IMG/VR virus record: IMGVR_UViG_3300048554_000805
Coordinates: 1-45,196 of that record
DNA: 45,196 bases
Origin: a virus
Strand: one strand, 5' to 3'
This document shows, one piece after another, positions 37,925 to 45,196 of the stretch (position 1 is its first letter; the number at the start of each line of letters is the position of its first letter). Below the pieces are notes generated by a model. That model was not told the origin of the DNA and searched no databases. It saw only the letters and a list, made by a program, of their open reading frames with translations. The position numbers and the translations under genes were made by a program.

Positions 37925-37953
37925 TGACATTTAACACTATGTTAACGAATTTT
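37925..37953 (+). promoter_or_regulatory. -35 box followed by dispersed palindrome, late/packaging promoter candidate
   Basis: TTGACA (37925-37930) is followed directly by TTTAACA-CTA-TGTTAAC (37931-37947), the same register as at 24208 and 29131. A good -10 box is lacking (GAATTT at 37948-37953), so the promoter may need an activator. It faces the operon starting at 38015. Confidence 0.55.
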
Positions 37954-38014
37954 AATGTTAGGCTAGAAATGAATAATTTACAGATAATCACTTAGTTTAT
38001 TGTTTGGCTGTTTA

Positions 38015-38545
38015 ATGAGCTATGATGTACCAAAAACTTTCGAAGCTGCACAGATTGAAATGGCATATAATGCCCCTAGACCTGTTTTTGAAAACAATGA
38101 ATCTCTAAGCAATGAAAACTTATTTGCAAAGTACCTAGAGGAAAGCAAAGTCTCTAAGGGTTATAAATTTAAGTTGGACAAATGCCCCCCTAAATATCAT
38201 TTTGATTTTGCTTTGACAAATTTAAGCACAGGCAAAATTGAAATGCTGATAGAATACAAACACAGAAAATGTTCTTGGGAGTCTCAAAAAGGATGGGGAG
38301 GTTATAGAATTGGGTTAGATAAATGGTCTGCTTTGTGTGATTGGCAAGAGAAGCTTAATATTAAATGTGTGTTCTATGCCCATTTTTCTGATTCCCCTCC
38401 TAATGGCTTTCATAGGTACAGGATTTTTAAAGAGGAACTTAAAGAATTAGAATTAGTTTTTTGGGGGAATCACACAAGACACAAGGATGATAATGAACCT
38501 GCAGTTATTTTACCCTGTGAAAAATTTACTTACATCCAACTTTAA
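38015..38545 (+). CDS. Nuclease-like protein (PD-(D/E)xK type)
   Basis: A 176-residue protein. ATG 38015 gives MSYDVPKTFEA; an upstream TTG is less likely. The segment YHFDFALTNLSTG followed by MLIEYKHRKC has Asp and Glu-x-Lys spaced as in the core of PD-(D/E)xK nucleases. The later part is aromatic-rich (WGGYRIGLDKWSALCDW, CVFYAHF). It begins the packaging operon downstream of the divergent regulator. Endonuclease activity is inference. Confidence 0.5.
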   Translation: MSYDVPKTFEAAQIEMAYNAPRPVFENNESLSNENLFAKYLEESKVSKGYKFKLDKCPPKYHFDFALTNLSTGKIEMLIEYKHRKCSWESQKGWGGYRIGLDKWSALCDWQEKLNIKCVFYAHFSDSPPNGFHRYRIFKEELKELELVFWGNHTRHKDDNEPAVILPCEKFTYIQL

Positions 38546-38555
38546 ACTCGAATTT

Positions 38556-38572
38556 TTTAACACCATATGAAA
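38556..38572. promoter_or_regulatory. Dispersed palindrome overlapping the ParB-like start
   Basis: Reads TTTAACA-CCA-TATGAAA with ATG 38567 inside the right half. As at 11710, no Shine-Dalgarno sequence is visible. Confidence 0.5.
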
Positions 38573-39217
38573 AAAGAAGACTTGAAAATTCACAATTGGG
38601 ATATTGAACATATTTACCCTAACCCTTGGAATCCTAACATGACTTCCAAAAGGGTAGATGAAGCTATAAGGGAATCAATTGGAATTTATGGGATGGTTGA
38701 CCCTATCACTTGCCGCAGACATCCCGAAATTGATGGGGCTCTGCAAGTTATTGATGGGGAACATAGATTGGAGGCTTGCAAGGAAATGGGGCTTTCAACA
38801 GTCCCTGTTATTGTTCTTGATGTTAATGATGCCAATGCGAAAAAGCTCACTATTATTGCCAATGAGACAAGGGGGAGAGCAGAAAAGCAAAGCCTAGCTC
38901 AATTGGTGGCTGAAATTGCTGAAGAGCTTGATGTTGACACGTTTAGGCTAGGGCTTCCCTATTATGCTGATGAGCTTGAGAACATGCTAGGGGATGGAGA
39001 TTCAGCAGGAGATGTTGACCCCTCCAAAGAATGGGAGGGAATGCCTGAGTTCAATAATGAGAATGTGGAGAGTTGGAAACAGATTATAGTTCATTTTGAA
39101 TGCGAAAATGATTATTTAGAGTTTCAAAAGCTGATTAAACAAGAGTTGACTGAAAAAACTAAATTTATTTATTTCCCTAAAAAGGAGAGTTTAGACCTTA
39201 TCAATTATGAATCCTAG
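38567..39217 (+). CDS. ParB/sulfiredoxin-like nuclease domain protein
   Basis: A 216-residue protein. The N-terminal 100 residues are a ParB/Srx domain: YPNPWNPN, IGIYGMVDPITCRRH, QVIDGEHRLEACKEMG, VPVIVLDVNDANAKKL. The GEHR core binds nucleotide in the superfamily, which includes DNA-partition CTPases and nucleases. The C-terminal part is acidic and not recognised. No ParA partner is present, so partition is unlikely. Overlaps the glycosyltransferase start by 11 bp, indicating a functional pair. Confidence 0.85.
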   Translation: MKKEDLKIHNWDIEHIYPNPWNPNMTSKRVDEAIRESIGIYGMVDPITCRRHPEIDGALQVIDGEHRLEACKEMGLSTVPVIVLDVNDANAKKLTIIANETRGRAEKQSLAQLVAEIAEELDVDTFRLGLPYYADELENMLGDGDSAGDVDPSKEWEGMPEFNNENVESWKQIIVHFECENDYLEFQKLIKQELTEKTKFIYFPKKESLDLINYES

Positions 39218-40052
39218 ATACCCTGTTTATATTATTAGTAAAGGGAGATGGAAGAGCAGACTTACAAGCAAAGCTTTGGAGAAAAGAAAAATTCCTTATC
39301 ACATTGTGATAGAGCCCCAAGAATTTGCGGATTATGCTGCTGTAATTGATAAGAGTAAAATTCTTGTTTTGCCCTTTTCCAATCTTGGACAGGGAAGCAT
39401 ACCTGCAAGAAATTGGGTTTGGGAAGATAGCATTTCAAAAGGTTATGAAAGACATTGGATTTTAGATGATAATATTGATGCCTTTTACAGGCTGAATAAT
39501 AACATAAAATTTAGGACAACTGACGGGGCTTCTTTTTGTGCTATTGAGGATTTTGTTGAGCGATATAAAAATGTTCCTATGGCAGGTATGCAGTATGAGT
39601 CACTTGTAAAAAGAAAAACAAAAGTCCCTCCATTTATTTTAAATACAAGGATTTACTCAGCTATCTTACTTTCCAATAAGATCCCCCACAGGTGGAGAGG
39701 AAGATATAACGAAGACACTGATTTATCTTTGAGAATTCTAAAAGATGGGTTTTGTACTTTGCTCTTTCAAGCCTTTTTAGCAAAAAAAACTGCAACCATG
39801 AGAATGAAAGGAGGGAATACTGATCAGCTTTATCAACAGAATGAAAAGTTTGATGGGCGTTTAGCTATGGCGCAAAGTTTGGCAGAGCAACACCCTGACA
39901 TTTGCAAAGTAATCCGCAGGTTTAATAGATGGCAGCATTTGGTTGATTATTCGCCATTTAAAAAGAATAAACTTATAAAAAAGGAAAGCTTGGGAGTTAC
40001 TAAAGGTAAAAATGAATATGGGATGAAAATGAGGCGTAAGAATGGGAAATAA
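39207..40052 (+). CDS. TET-associated-type glycosyltransferase
   Basis: A 281-residue GT-A-like enzyme. The pattern matches the TAGT family described in phages with modified DNA bases: YPVYIISKGRW, VIEPQEFADY, LPFSNLGQGSIPARNWVW, HWILDDNIDAFYRLN (DxD-like metal site), FILNTRIYSAIL, RWRGRYNEDTDLSLRILKDG and KGGNTDQLY. The family transfers sugar to hydroxylated bases in DNA in known contexts. No TET/JBP oxygenase or hydroxymethylase is encoded here, so the substrate is unknown. Lies between the ParB-like gene and terminase. Confidence 0.85.
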   Translation: MNPRYPVYIISKGRWKSRLTSKALEKRKIPYHIVIEPQEFADYAAVIDKSKILVLPFSNLGQGSIPARNWVWEDSISKGYERHWILDDNIDAFYRLNNNIKFRTTDGASFCAIEDFVERYKNVPMAGMQYESLVKRKTKVPPFILNTRIYSAILLSNKIPHRWRGRYNEDTDLSLRILKDGFCTLLFQAFLAKKTATMRMKGGNTDQLYQQNEKFDGRLAMAQSLAEQHPDICKVIRRFNRWQHLVDYSPFKKNKLIKKESLGVTKGKNEYGMKMRRKNGK

Positions 40053-40674
40053 AGAATTATACCCTGTGATGGTTGAGCCCTATTTAGATGAAGTGGAAGA
40101 GCTATCAAGAGAAGGGTACAATGAAAAAGAAATAGCCTATGTTTTCGGGGTTAGCGAAAGAGCTTGGCGAACTTATAAAAAGAAATATGAGGCGCTTGCT
40201 GCCGCTGTAAAAGCAGGGAGAAGGAAATCACAGAAAGAAATTACAAATGCCCTCTACAAAAGAGCTACAGGGTTTAAAGAGCAGGTTGAAGAATTAGTAG
40301 CTGTGAGAGATGCCCAAAACAACATTGTGAGGCATGATGTAAAAAGGGTGAGCAAGTATTTTCCCCCTGATATGGGAGCGATTAGGATGTGGCTGAATTA
40401 TCGACATCCTGACAAATGGGGCGATAAGGTTTTGGATAGGCAGACAGAAATAGAGAAGGTCAGAGAGGTTTATAAAAAGAGAGAATTGCAAGGGTGGAAT
40501 GCCTTGGAAACTGCAAGAGCATTAGAAGTTGAAGGGATTTCAATTCCTGAGAGTCTGCGCCTTGAGTTGGCTAAGGAAACAAAAGAAACCATTACAACTT
40601 TAGAAAGCAATGCAATCCGAATTGTTTTGCCAAGTGAGCTTGAAGAAAAGGAAGCTGAAGAGGCTGAAAGTTAA
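40042..40674 (+). CDS. terS: Terminase small subunit
   Basis: A 210-residue protein. An N-terminal helix-turn-helix (NEKEIAYVFGVSERAWRTYKKKY) binds the packaging site. ALYKRATGFKEQ and PPDMGAIRMWLNYRHPDKW are typical of phage small terminases. The C-terminal half is helical for ring oligomerisation. It overlaps the glycosyltransferase by 11 bp and precedes the large subunit by 2 bp. Confidence 0.88.
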   Translation: MGNKELYPVMVEPYLDEVEELSREGYNEKEIAYVFGVSERAWRTYKKKYEALAAAVKAGRRKSQKEITNALYKRATGFKEQVEELVAVRDAQNNIVRHDVKRVSKYFPPDMGAIRMWLNYRHPDKWGDKVLDRQTEIEKVREVYKKRELQGWNALETARALEVEGISIPESLRLELAKETKETITTLESNAIRIVLPSELEEKEAEEAES

Positions 40675-40676
40675 TA

Positions 40677-41966
40677 GTGCCTCAGGATATTCAGCTTTTA
40701 TCTCATCAGTATAAGGTCTTAGCCTCTAGGAAGAGGGAGATTTTTCTAGGTGGTGGGGTTGGGGCAGGTAAAACAATGATTGGCTCATTGTGGGCGATTC
40801 TGAAAGCTAGAAGAACCCCTAAGGATGTATATGGGCTAGTAGTTAGTAATACCTACCCTCAACTGTATGACACAACAATTAGGGCTCTTTATGAAATAGC
40901 AGATAAAGCAGGGGTAAAAATGTTACCTGCTCAAATACCAAGAGGGAGAGGCCCAACAGATTTATTAGTACAGACAGCCACAGGACAAACTAGAATTTTA
41001 ATTAGATCATTAGAACATTATGAAAGGCTTTCGGGGTTAGAAGTTGGTTGGTTTTGGGCTGATGAAGTTTGGCAAACAAGAAAGGAAGCAATTGATGTTT
41101 TAAATGCCCGTTTGAGAGATAAAAGAATGGGCAGATTACAGAGCCTTTACACTTCAACTTTAGATGACCCCTCAACTTGGATGTATCAGAGATTTGTTGA
41201 GCAGGTTAATCCTAAAAGAACAGACGTTTTTTATGCCAAAACAGCAGACAACCCAAACCTCCCGAAAGATTATATTGAAACCCTCAAGTCCACTTACTCA
41301 GAAAGCATGTATAGGCGCATGGTTCTTTCTGAGTGGGTTGCCCTTGATCAGAATAGGATTTACACCTCATTCGCCCGTGAAAATAATGTATCAACAGAAG
41401 TTCATTATGAAGAAGCCCTCCCTCTCCTTTGGAGTCATGATTTTAATATTGGGGTGGGGAAGCCCATGTCTTCCTGTGTTTTACAGTACCATCCAAAGAC
41501 TGATGAATATCATGTTATTGATGAGATCATACTTGATAAATCAGATACCCATGATGCAGTCACAGAATTTCTTTCCCGTTACCCCTCCTCAGGGGTGGTA
41601 ATCTATGGCGATGCAAGTGGACAAGCTAGAGACACAAGAAGCAGATTAACAGACTTTGAAATACTAAGAAGAGCAGGATTCACAGAGCAAAAAGTACCAA
41701 GATCAAACCCTCCTGTTAGAGAAAGACACAATTTAATTAACGCTCTGTTAAAATCAGCAAATGGGAAGGTTAGAATAAAGATTAGTCCAAAATGCAGAAC
41801 CTTAATAAAAGGGTTGGATACTGTCCATTTAAAGAAGGGGGCTAACTATGTGGAAGATGACAGCCAAAGGGAACAGCATGTAACGACAGCCTTGGGTTAT
41901 TGCCTGTTTGAAGAGCTAGGAAGTCGCAAGGGTCAAATGAGTCAAATCAGAGTGAAAGGGATTTAA
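40677..41966 (+). CDS. terL: Terminase large subunit
   Basis: A 429-residue packaging motor starting at GTG. ATPase: Walker A GGGVGAGKT near residue 25, Walker B VGWFWADE near 123. Nuclease with RNase H-like Asp residues in SHDFNIG, VIYGDASG and the final HVTTALGY region. Full length for the family. It cuts and pumps DNA into the procapsid. Confidence 0.95.
   Translation: MPQDIQLLSHQYKVLASRKREIFLGGGVGAGKTMIGSLWAILKARRTPKDVYGLVVSNTYPQLYDTTIRALYEIADKAGVKMLPAQIPRGRGPTDLLVQTATGQTRILIRSLEHYERLSGLEVGWFWADEVWQTRKEAIDVLNARLRDKRMGRLQSLYTSTLDDPSTWMYQRFVEQVNPKRTDVFYAKTADNPNLPKDYIETLKSTYSESMYRRMVLSEWVALDQNRIYTSFARENNVSTEVHYEEALPLLWSHDFNIGVGKPMSSCVLQYHPKTDEYHVIDEIILDKSDTHDAVTEFLSRYPSSGVVIYGDASGQARDTRSRLTDFEILRRAGFTEQKVPRSNPPVRERHNLINALLKSANGKVRIKISPKCRTLIKGLDTVHLKKGANYVEDDSQREQHVTTALGYCLFEELGSRKGQMSQIRVKGI
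41736..41752. promoter_or_regulatory. Palindrome-like sequence inside terminase
   Basis: Reads ATTAACG-CTC-TGTTAAA within the terL coding sequence. Same shape as the intergenic sites, but may be chance. Confidence 0.3.
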
Positions 41967-41972
41967 CAGCAT

Positions 41973-43322
41973 ATGAATAACTACGAAAAAGAACACCCCA
42001 ATTACAGCAAGATGCTGAGATTTTGGGAGAGATGCAGACACCTATATTTAGGTGAGGATGCAGTTAAAGAGTTTGCAGAAAACAGGGGATACCTCCCAAG
42101 ACCTTACGGCATGAAAGCAGAGGTTTATTTTGAGTATGTCAACAGAGCAACTTTACTTGGGCTTTTTGCTTCCACTGTTGAGGGCAGATTAGGAGATATT
42201 CAAAGGAAAAAGATTTTAACAAGTGGGTCAGAAGAGTTAGAGATTTTTTGGGAAACTATGACCCTAAACAATGAAGGATTAACAGGGTTAGCAACTCAAA
42301 TAATGAGGGAGTTGTTAATCACAGGAAGAGCTTTAGCCCTCTTGGATTTTAAAGAAGACAATCAAACCTTTTACACTTCTCTTTATAGAGCAGAAGATAT
42401 TGTTTATTGGGAAGGTGAAGCAGAGCCAACTTATATTGTTTTGAATGAGCCAAGAGTAAAGCATGAAAAGGCTAATTATTATGATGAAGACATTAGGCTA
42501 GTTCTTTCTTTAGAAGAGGAAGGTTACTTAGCTTGTCGCTATCTCAAAACCCCTCAGGGTTGGGAGAAGATTGAGGAGTTGACCCCCACAGGCCCAAGTG
42601 GGAGGTTGCAAGAAATCCCTGCCGTAATCTTCAACTGCGGGCATCTAGGCTGCAAAGTTGCTGACCCTCCAATGCTCCACCTTGCCAATCTTCTCCTCTC
42701 AATATTTCGAAACTCAGCAGACTATGAGCAAGGACTACATGCTCTTGGAGTCCCAACTCCTGTTGTCTCAGGCATCAGAAAAGAAGATGCCAAGTTTGCC
42801 TTAGGCCCAAGTACCCCAATCATCCTTGAACCCCCTGACGCAAAAGTTAGCTTCCTTGAATTTTCGGGAGCAGGATTAAATCAACTCAAGGGGGCAATGG
42901 ATGAAAAGGTAATGCAAGCTGTGATGATGGGGGCAAGGCTTATACAGACAAGGCGACAGGTTGAGTCTGCAGAAGCTGCAAAGACAAGGATGGGGGCAGA
43001 GTCTAGCCTGTTAAATGTTTTGGTTGGGACAACTGAGCAGGGGCTTAAAAAGCTGACAAAAAGATTTTTAGCTTGGAAGGGATCAGCTAACCCTGAGGAA
43101 GAAGAGTTTAAGCTAGAAATCAATAGGGACTTTGTAGATGAGAGCTTTAGCCCTGACGCCTTCAAAGCAATCAATGAGGCTGAGTTGCAAGGGGTGATTA
43201 GCCCATTGGTAGCCTTTAACCTCCGCAAAAAATTTGAGATTTACCCTGACGGTTGGACTTACCAAGAAGAGAGGGAAAATCTTATGCAACTTGGGACAGG
43301 CATTTCAGCCAATGAGGGCTAA
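41973..43322 (+). CDS. Portal protein (DUF4055 family)
   Basis: A 449-residue portal forming the ring through which DNA enters and leaves. Family features: YLPRPYGMKAEVYFEYVNRATLLGLFASTVEGRLG near the start, LLITGRALALLDF, a middle domain ending IPAVIFNCG, the stem helix region SADYEQGLHALGVPTPVVSG and the QVESAEAAKTRMGAESS clip/wing helix. Gene order terminase, portal, head morphogenesis confirms it. Stop overlaps the next start (TAATG). Confidence 0.92.
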   Translation: MNNYEKEHPNYSKMLRFWERCRHLYLGEDAVKEFAENRGYLPRPYGMKAEVYFEYVNRATLLGLFASTVEGRLGDIQRKKILTSGSEELEIFWETMTLNNEGLTGLATQIMRELLITGRALALLDFKEDNQTFYTSLYRAEDIVYWEGEAEPTYIVLNEPRVKHEKANYYDEDIRLVLSLEEEGYLACRYLKTPQGWEKIEELTPTGPSGRLQEIPAVIFNCGHLGCKVADPPMLHLANLLLSIFRNSADYEQGLHALGVPTPVVSGIRKEDAKFALGPSTPIILEPPDAKVSFLEFSGAGLNQLKGAMDEKVMQAVMMGARLIQTRRQVESAEAAKTRMGAESSLLNVLVGTTEQGLKKLTKRFLAWKGSANPEEEEFKLEINRDFVDESFSPDAFKAINEAELQGVISPLVAFNLRKKFEIYPDGWTYQEERENLMQLGTGISANEG

Positions 43323-44500
43323 TGTTAATTGCAGAGGTTGTAGAAGATGAAGTCTTTAAAAATGCAATTAATCTTTCTAGGTATGAGAAAGAATTAAATA
43401 GAAAGATTGTTAATCCTTTAATCAAAGGGGCATGGGCTGAAGTTAAAGAAAAGCTCAAAGATTTTGATGAGCTAACAGAATTTCAGCAGCAAAGACTTGT
43501 GGCCCAAAATAACTTTCTTGGCAAAACTTTTCAGTCTCAGTTTTCTGAAGCTGAAACTGATTTAAAAGAAGAGCTTGTTGACTTTTCAGCCCTGCAAGCC
43601 CAACAAGCAATTAATGAAATAAATACTGCTGTAAAAATCCCACTTCTATCTGTTGCTTCTTCCCCTAAGTTTTTTGAAACCCTAGTTGATAAAACACTGA
43701 TTGAAGGGTTGCCGCTTTTTACCCAACCTAACAAAAATGGCCTTCCATCCTATTGGACTAAATTGGGGGAAGATACACAGCTTCAAATAGCTCAGGAAAT
43801 TAGGAAGGGATTGATTCTAGGAGAAACCCCAAGACAGTTAAGAGCCCGTTTAATTGGCAAGAGGGACAGGCAAGGTAATTACCAAGGAGGGCTTTTAAAC
43901 ATCACAAGAAGAAATGCGGAAGCAATCACAAGGACAGCAGTTCATTCAGTCACCAATGAGACTAGGGCTAGAATGTATGAAGAAAACACTGATGTAATTG
44001 AGGCTGTTCAAAGCATTGCAACCTTAGATGGTAGGACAACCCTTCTCTGTAGAAGTTATGATGGGCTCAAATGGTCTTTACCTGACTACACCCCAAGAGG
44101 TCATAACAAAAGATATATTAGACCACCAAGACATTTCAGATGCCGCTCAGTTTTGGTTCCTGTGATTGCAGGGATTGAAGAAATTGATAAGAAAGCAAAA
44201 AAGATGGGGTTGGAAATAGAGCCAACAGTTAGGGCTTCCAATAGTGGGCCTGTTGCGGCTAGTAAGCTGAATGACACAGGCAAAGACATGGAAGATTGGT
44301 TTAAAAAACAATCTTCAACATCTCAAAATGAAATGATTGGAGTTGGGAAAGCTGAAATTTGGAGACAAGGGAAAGCTTCACTTTATCAAATGGTCAATAA
44401 AGAAGGTGAGGTTTTAACCCTTTCAGAACTTCAAGAACAGATTTCAAAAAACTCTTTAACTCCACTTCCAAAACCTTATAGAAAAAGGGCTAAGAAGTGA
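43322..44500 (+). CDS. Head morphogenesis protein (SPP1 gp7 / Mu F-like)
   Basis: A 392-residue minor head protein. The central part IARRNAEAITRTAVHSVTNETRARMY-type segment (here ITRRNAEAITRTAVHSV) followed by IATLDGRTTLLCRSYDG and HFRCRSVLVPV is the hallmark of the phage Mu F/SPP1 gp7 family. The first 150 residues are helical. It acts in procapsid assembly and DNA ejection. The stop overlaps the GTG of the next gene. Confidence 0.9.
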   Translation: MLIAEVVEDEVFKNAINLSRYEKELNRKIVNPLIKGAWAEVKEKLKDFDELTEFQQQRLVAQNNFLGKTFQSQFSEAETDLKEELVDFSALQAQQAINEINTAVKIPLLSVASSPKFFETLVDKTLIEGLPLFTQPNKNGLPSYWTKLGEDTQLQIAQEIRKGLILGETPRQLRARLIGKRDRQGNYQGGLLNITRRNAEAITRTAVHSVTNETRARMYEENTDVIEAVQSIATLDGRTTLLCRSYDGLKWSLPDYTPRGHNKRYIRPPRHFRCRSVLVPVIAGIEEIDKKAKKMGLEIEPTVRASNSGPVAASKLNDTGKDMEDWFKKQSSTSQNEMIGVGKAEIWRQGKASLYQMVNKEGEVLTLSELQEQISKNSLTPLPKPYRKRAKK

Positions 44501-44622
44501 CCATTTTAGTAACCTGTTTAAAATGCCATGAGAGGCTAGAGATTCGTTTAGTTAATAAACATGGCGTTTGTTTAAGATGCCAACCACCACCAAAGAAGAA
44601 AAAAGGGAAAGAATGGCCTTGA
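44497..44622 (+). CDS. 41-residue zinc-ribbon mini-protein
   Basis: GTG 44497 lies in a GTGA overlap with the head gene stop, and the frame ends 10 bases into the scaffold gene. The product has CLKC and CLRC pairs spaced 14 residues apart and a PPPKKKKGKEW end. The overlaps at both ends and the matched Cys pairs make it a credible gene. Confidence 0.6.
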   Translation: MTILVTCLKCHERLEIRLVNKHGVCLRCQPPPKKKKGKEWP

Positions 44623-45196
44623 AAACTTATATTAATACTCTTGAAGAAGTAGATGAGCAATTACAAAGCCTTTACAAGCCTAAGGGAGATGGTTTTGCTT
44701 TAGATGTGGAGGGAGAGCAAGACCGCCAAGCTTTGAGGGAAAAAGTAAAAGAATTTAGGGATAACAACACAAGACTGCAGGAGCAACTTGAGCAGATGCA
44801 GGGGCGCATTTCTTTAGTTGAGGATTTAGACCCAACAGATTTGAAAGCAGCAATTGAAGCTCATAAGCAGGTTAAAGAAAAAGAAATGATTCCTGCGACT
44901 GAGATGGACAAGCTGATGAATCAGAAGATTCAAGCAGAGCGCAAAAAATATGAATCTGAGCTTGAAGAATCCAAGACTATAGCCCTAAGGCTACAGGGAG
45001 AAATGAACAGAATGCACATTGAAAAGACCATAACAGAAGGTCTAAATAAAGTGGGTCAGCTTCAAAAGGGGGCTTTATCTGATGTGCTGAGAAGAGCCCA
45101 AAATGAAATAGATGTGAAAGAGGAAAGGCTAATTGATCGCTCAACAGGTCTAAGCCTTGATCCTGTGGATTGGGCAAATGAGTTATTAAAGAACAG
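44613..45196 (+). CDS. Capsid scaffold protein, 5' part (continues at base 1)
   Basis: Starts ATG 44613 with AAAGGGAAAG upstream. The first 150 residues are strongly coiled-coil and Glu/Lys/Gln-rich (EFRDNNTRLQEQLEQMQG, LDPTDLKAAIEAHKQVKEKE). The frame is open to the contig end and joins base 1-302, giving 252 residues in total. Phage scaffolds of the GP20 type contain the same LxxAxxAHKQVKEK-like segment. Confidence 0.8.
   Translation, partial: MALKTYINTLEEVDEQLQSLYKPKGDGFALDVEGEQDRQALREKVKEFRDNNTRLQEQLEQMQGRISLVEDLDPTDLKAAIEAHKQVKEKEMIPATEMDKLMNQKIQAERKKYESELEESKTIALRLQGEMNRMHIEKTITEGLNKVGQLQKGALSDVLRRAQNEIDVKEERLIDRSTGLSLDPVDWANELLKN
45070..45196. repeat. 127-bp terminal overlap identical to bases 1-127
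   Basis: Bases 45070-45196 equal bases 1-127 throughout and keep one reading frame across the join. This is the signature of a circular or circularly permuted genome of 45,069 bp; 127 is also a common assembler k-mer length, so it is not evidence for physical terminal repeats. Confidence 0.95.

Noticed and set aside
38567-39217. ParB as a plasmid-type partition protein
   Set aside because: No ParA neighbour and the phage has an integrase; ParB-like domains also occur in nucleases and modification enzymes.

Overview
This window is the complete genome of a temperate, long-tailed (siphovirus-like) phage of about 45,069 bp. The last 127 bases (45070-45196) repeat bases 1-127, so the molecule is closed and the cut falls inside the scaffold gene. 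The DNA is AT-rich and translation uses GGAG-type ribosome sites and many ATGA, TAATG, GTGA or TTGA overlaps. The 3' half of a tRNA-Pro (anticodon TGG, encoded CCA) next to the integrase implies a bacterial host, most likely a proteobacterium. The sequence does not fix the host genus.

Layout on the circle. (1) 38015-45196 then 1-21780, plus strand: a nuclease-like protein, a ParB-like protein, a TET-associated-type glycosyltransferase, small and large terminase, portal, head morphogenesis protein, scaffold, major capsid, head-tail connectors, tail terminator, tail tube, tail chaperones with a lambda-like -1 frameshift, a 1,872-residue tape measure, hub and tip proteins, tail fibres including two adjacent RCC1-propeller proteins, then lysis genes with a GH24 endolysin and very basic small proteins. 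(2) 21780-23849, minus strand: attP core with matched integrase arm repeats, tyrosine integrase, a small coupled protein, and a CI-type repressor lacking a peptidase domain. (3) 24339-28896, plus strand: exonuclease, ERF annealing protein, a replication protein carrying a probable origin, a VRR-NUC nuclease and a seven-module zinc protein. (4) 28897-33160: small genes separated by strongly folded non-coding stretches. These include a nested 130-nt fold, a duplicated leader hairpin whose stems covary, mutually exclusive hairpins over a ribosome site, and three 20-bp iterons. (5) 33162-37351: SSB, a UDG-like protein and many small unknowns, three of which appear to be paralogues. A tandem ribbon-helix-helix regulator on the minus strand closes this block.

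Two themes link the regions. First, a 17-bp palindrome, consensus TTTAACA-N3-TGTTAAA, occurs at about eighteen places, almost always between genes. At the exonuclease promoter it exactly fills the spacer between -35 and -10. Elsewhere it frames or replaces ribosome sites just before start codons. It looks like a genome-wide operator system comparable in logic to the stoperators of mycobacteriophage L5. The CI-like protein and the tandem RHH protein are the candidate binders. Second, the 28.9-33 kb block is unusually rich in structured RNA candidates for a phage of this size.
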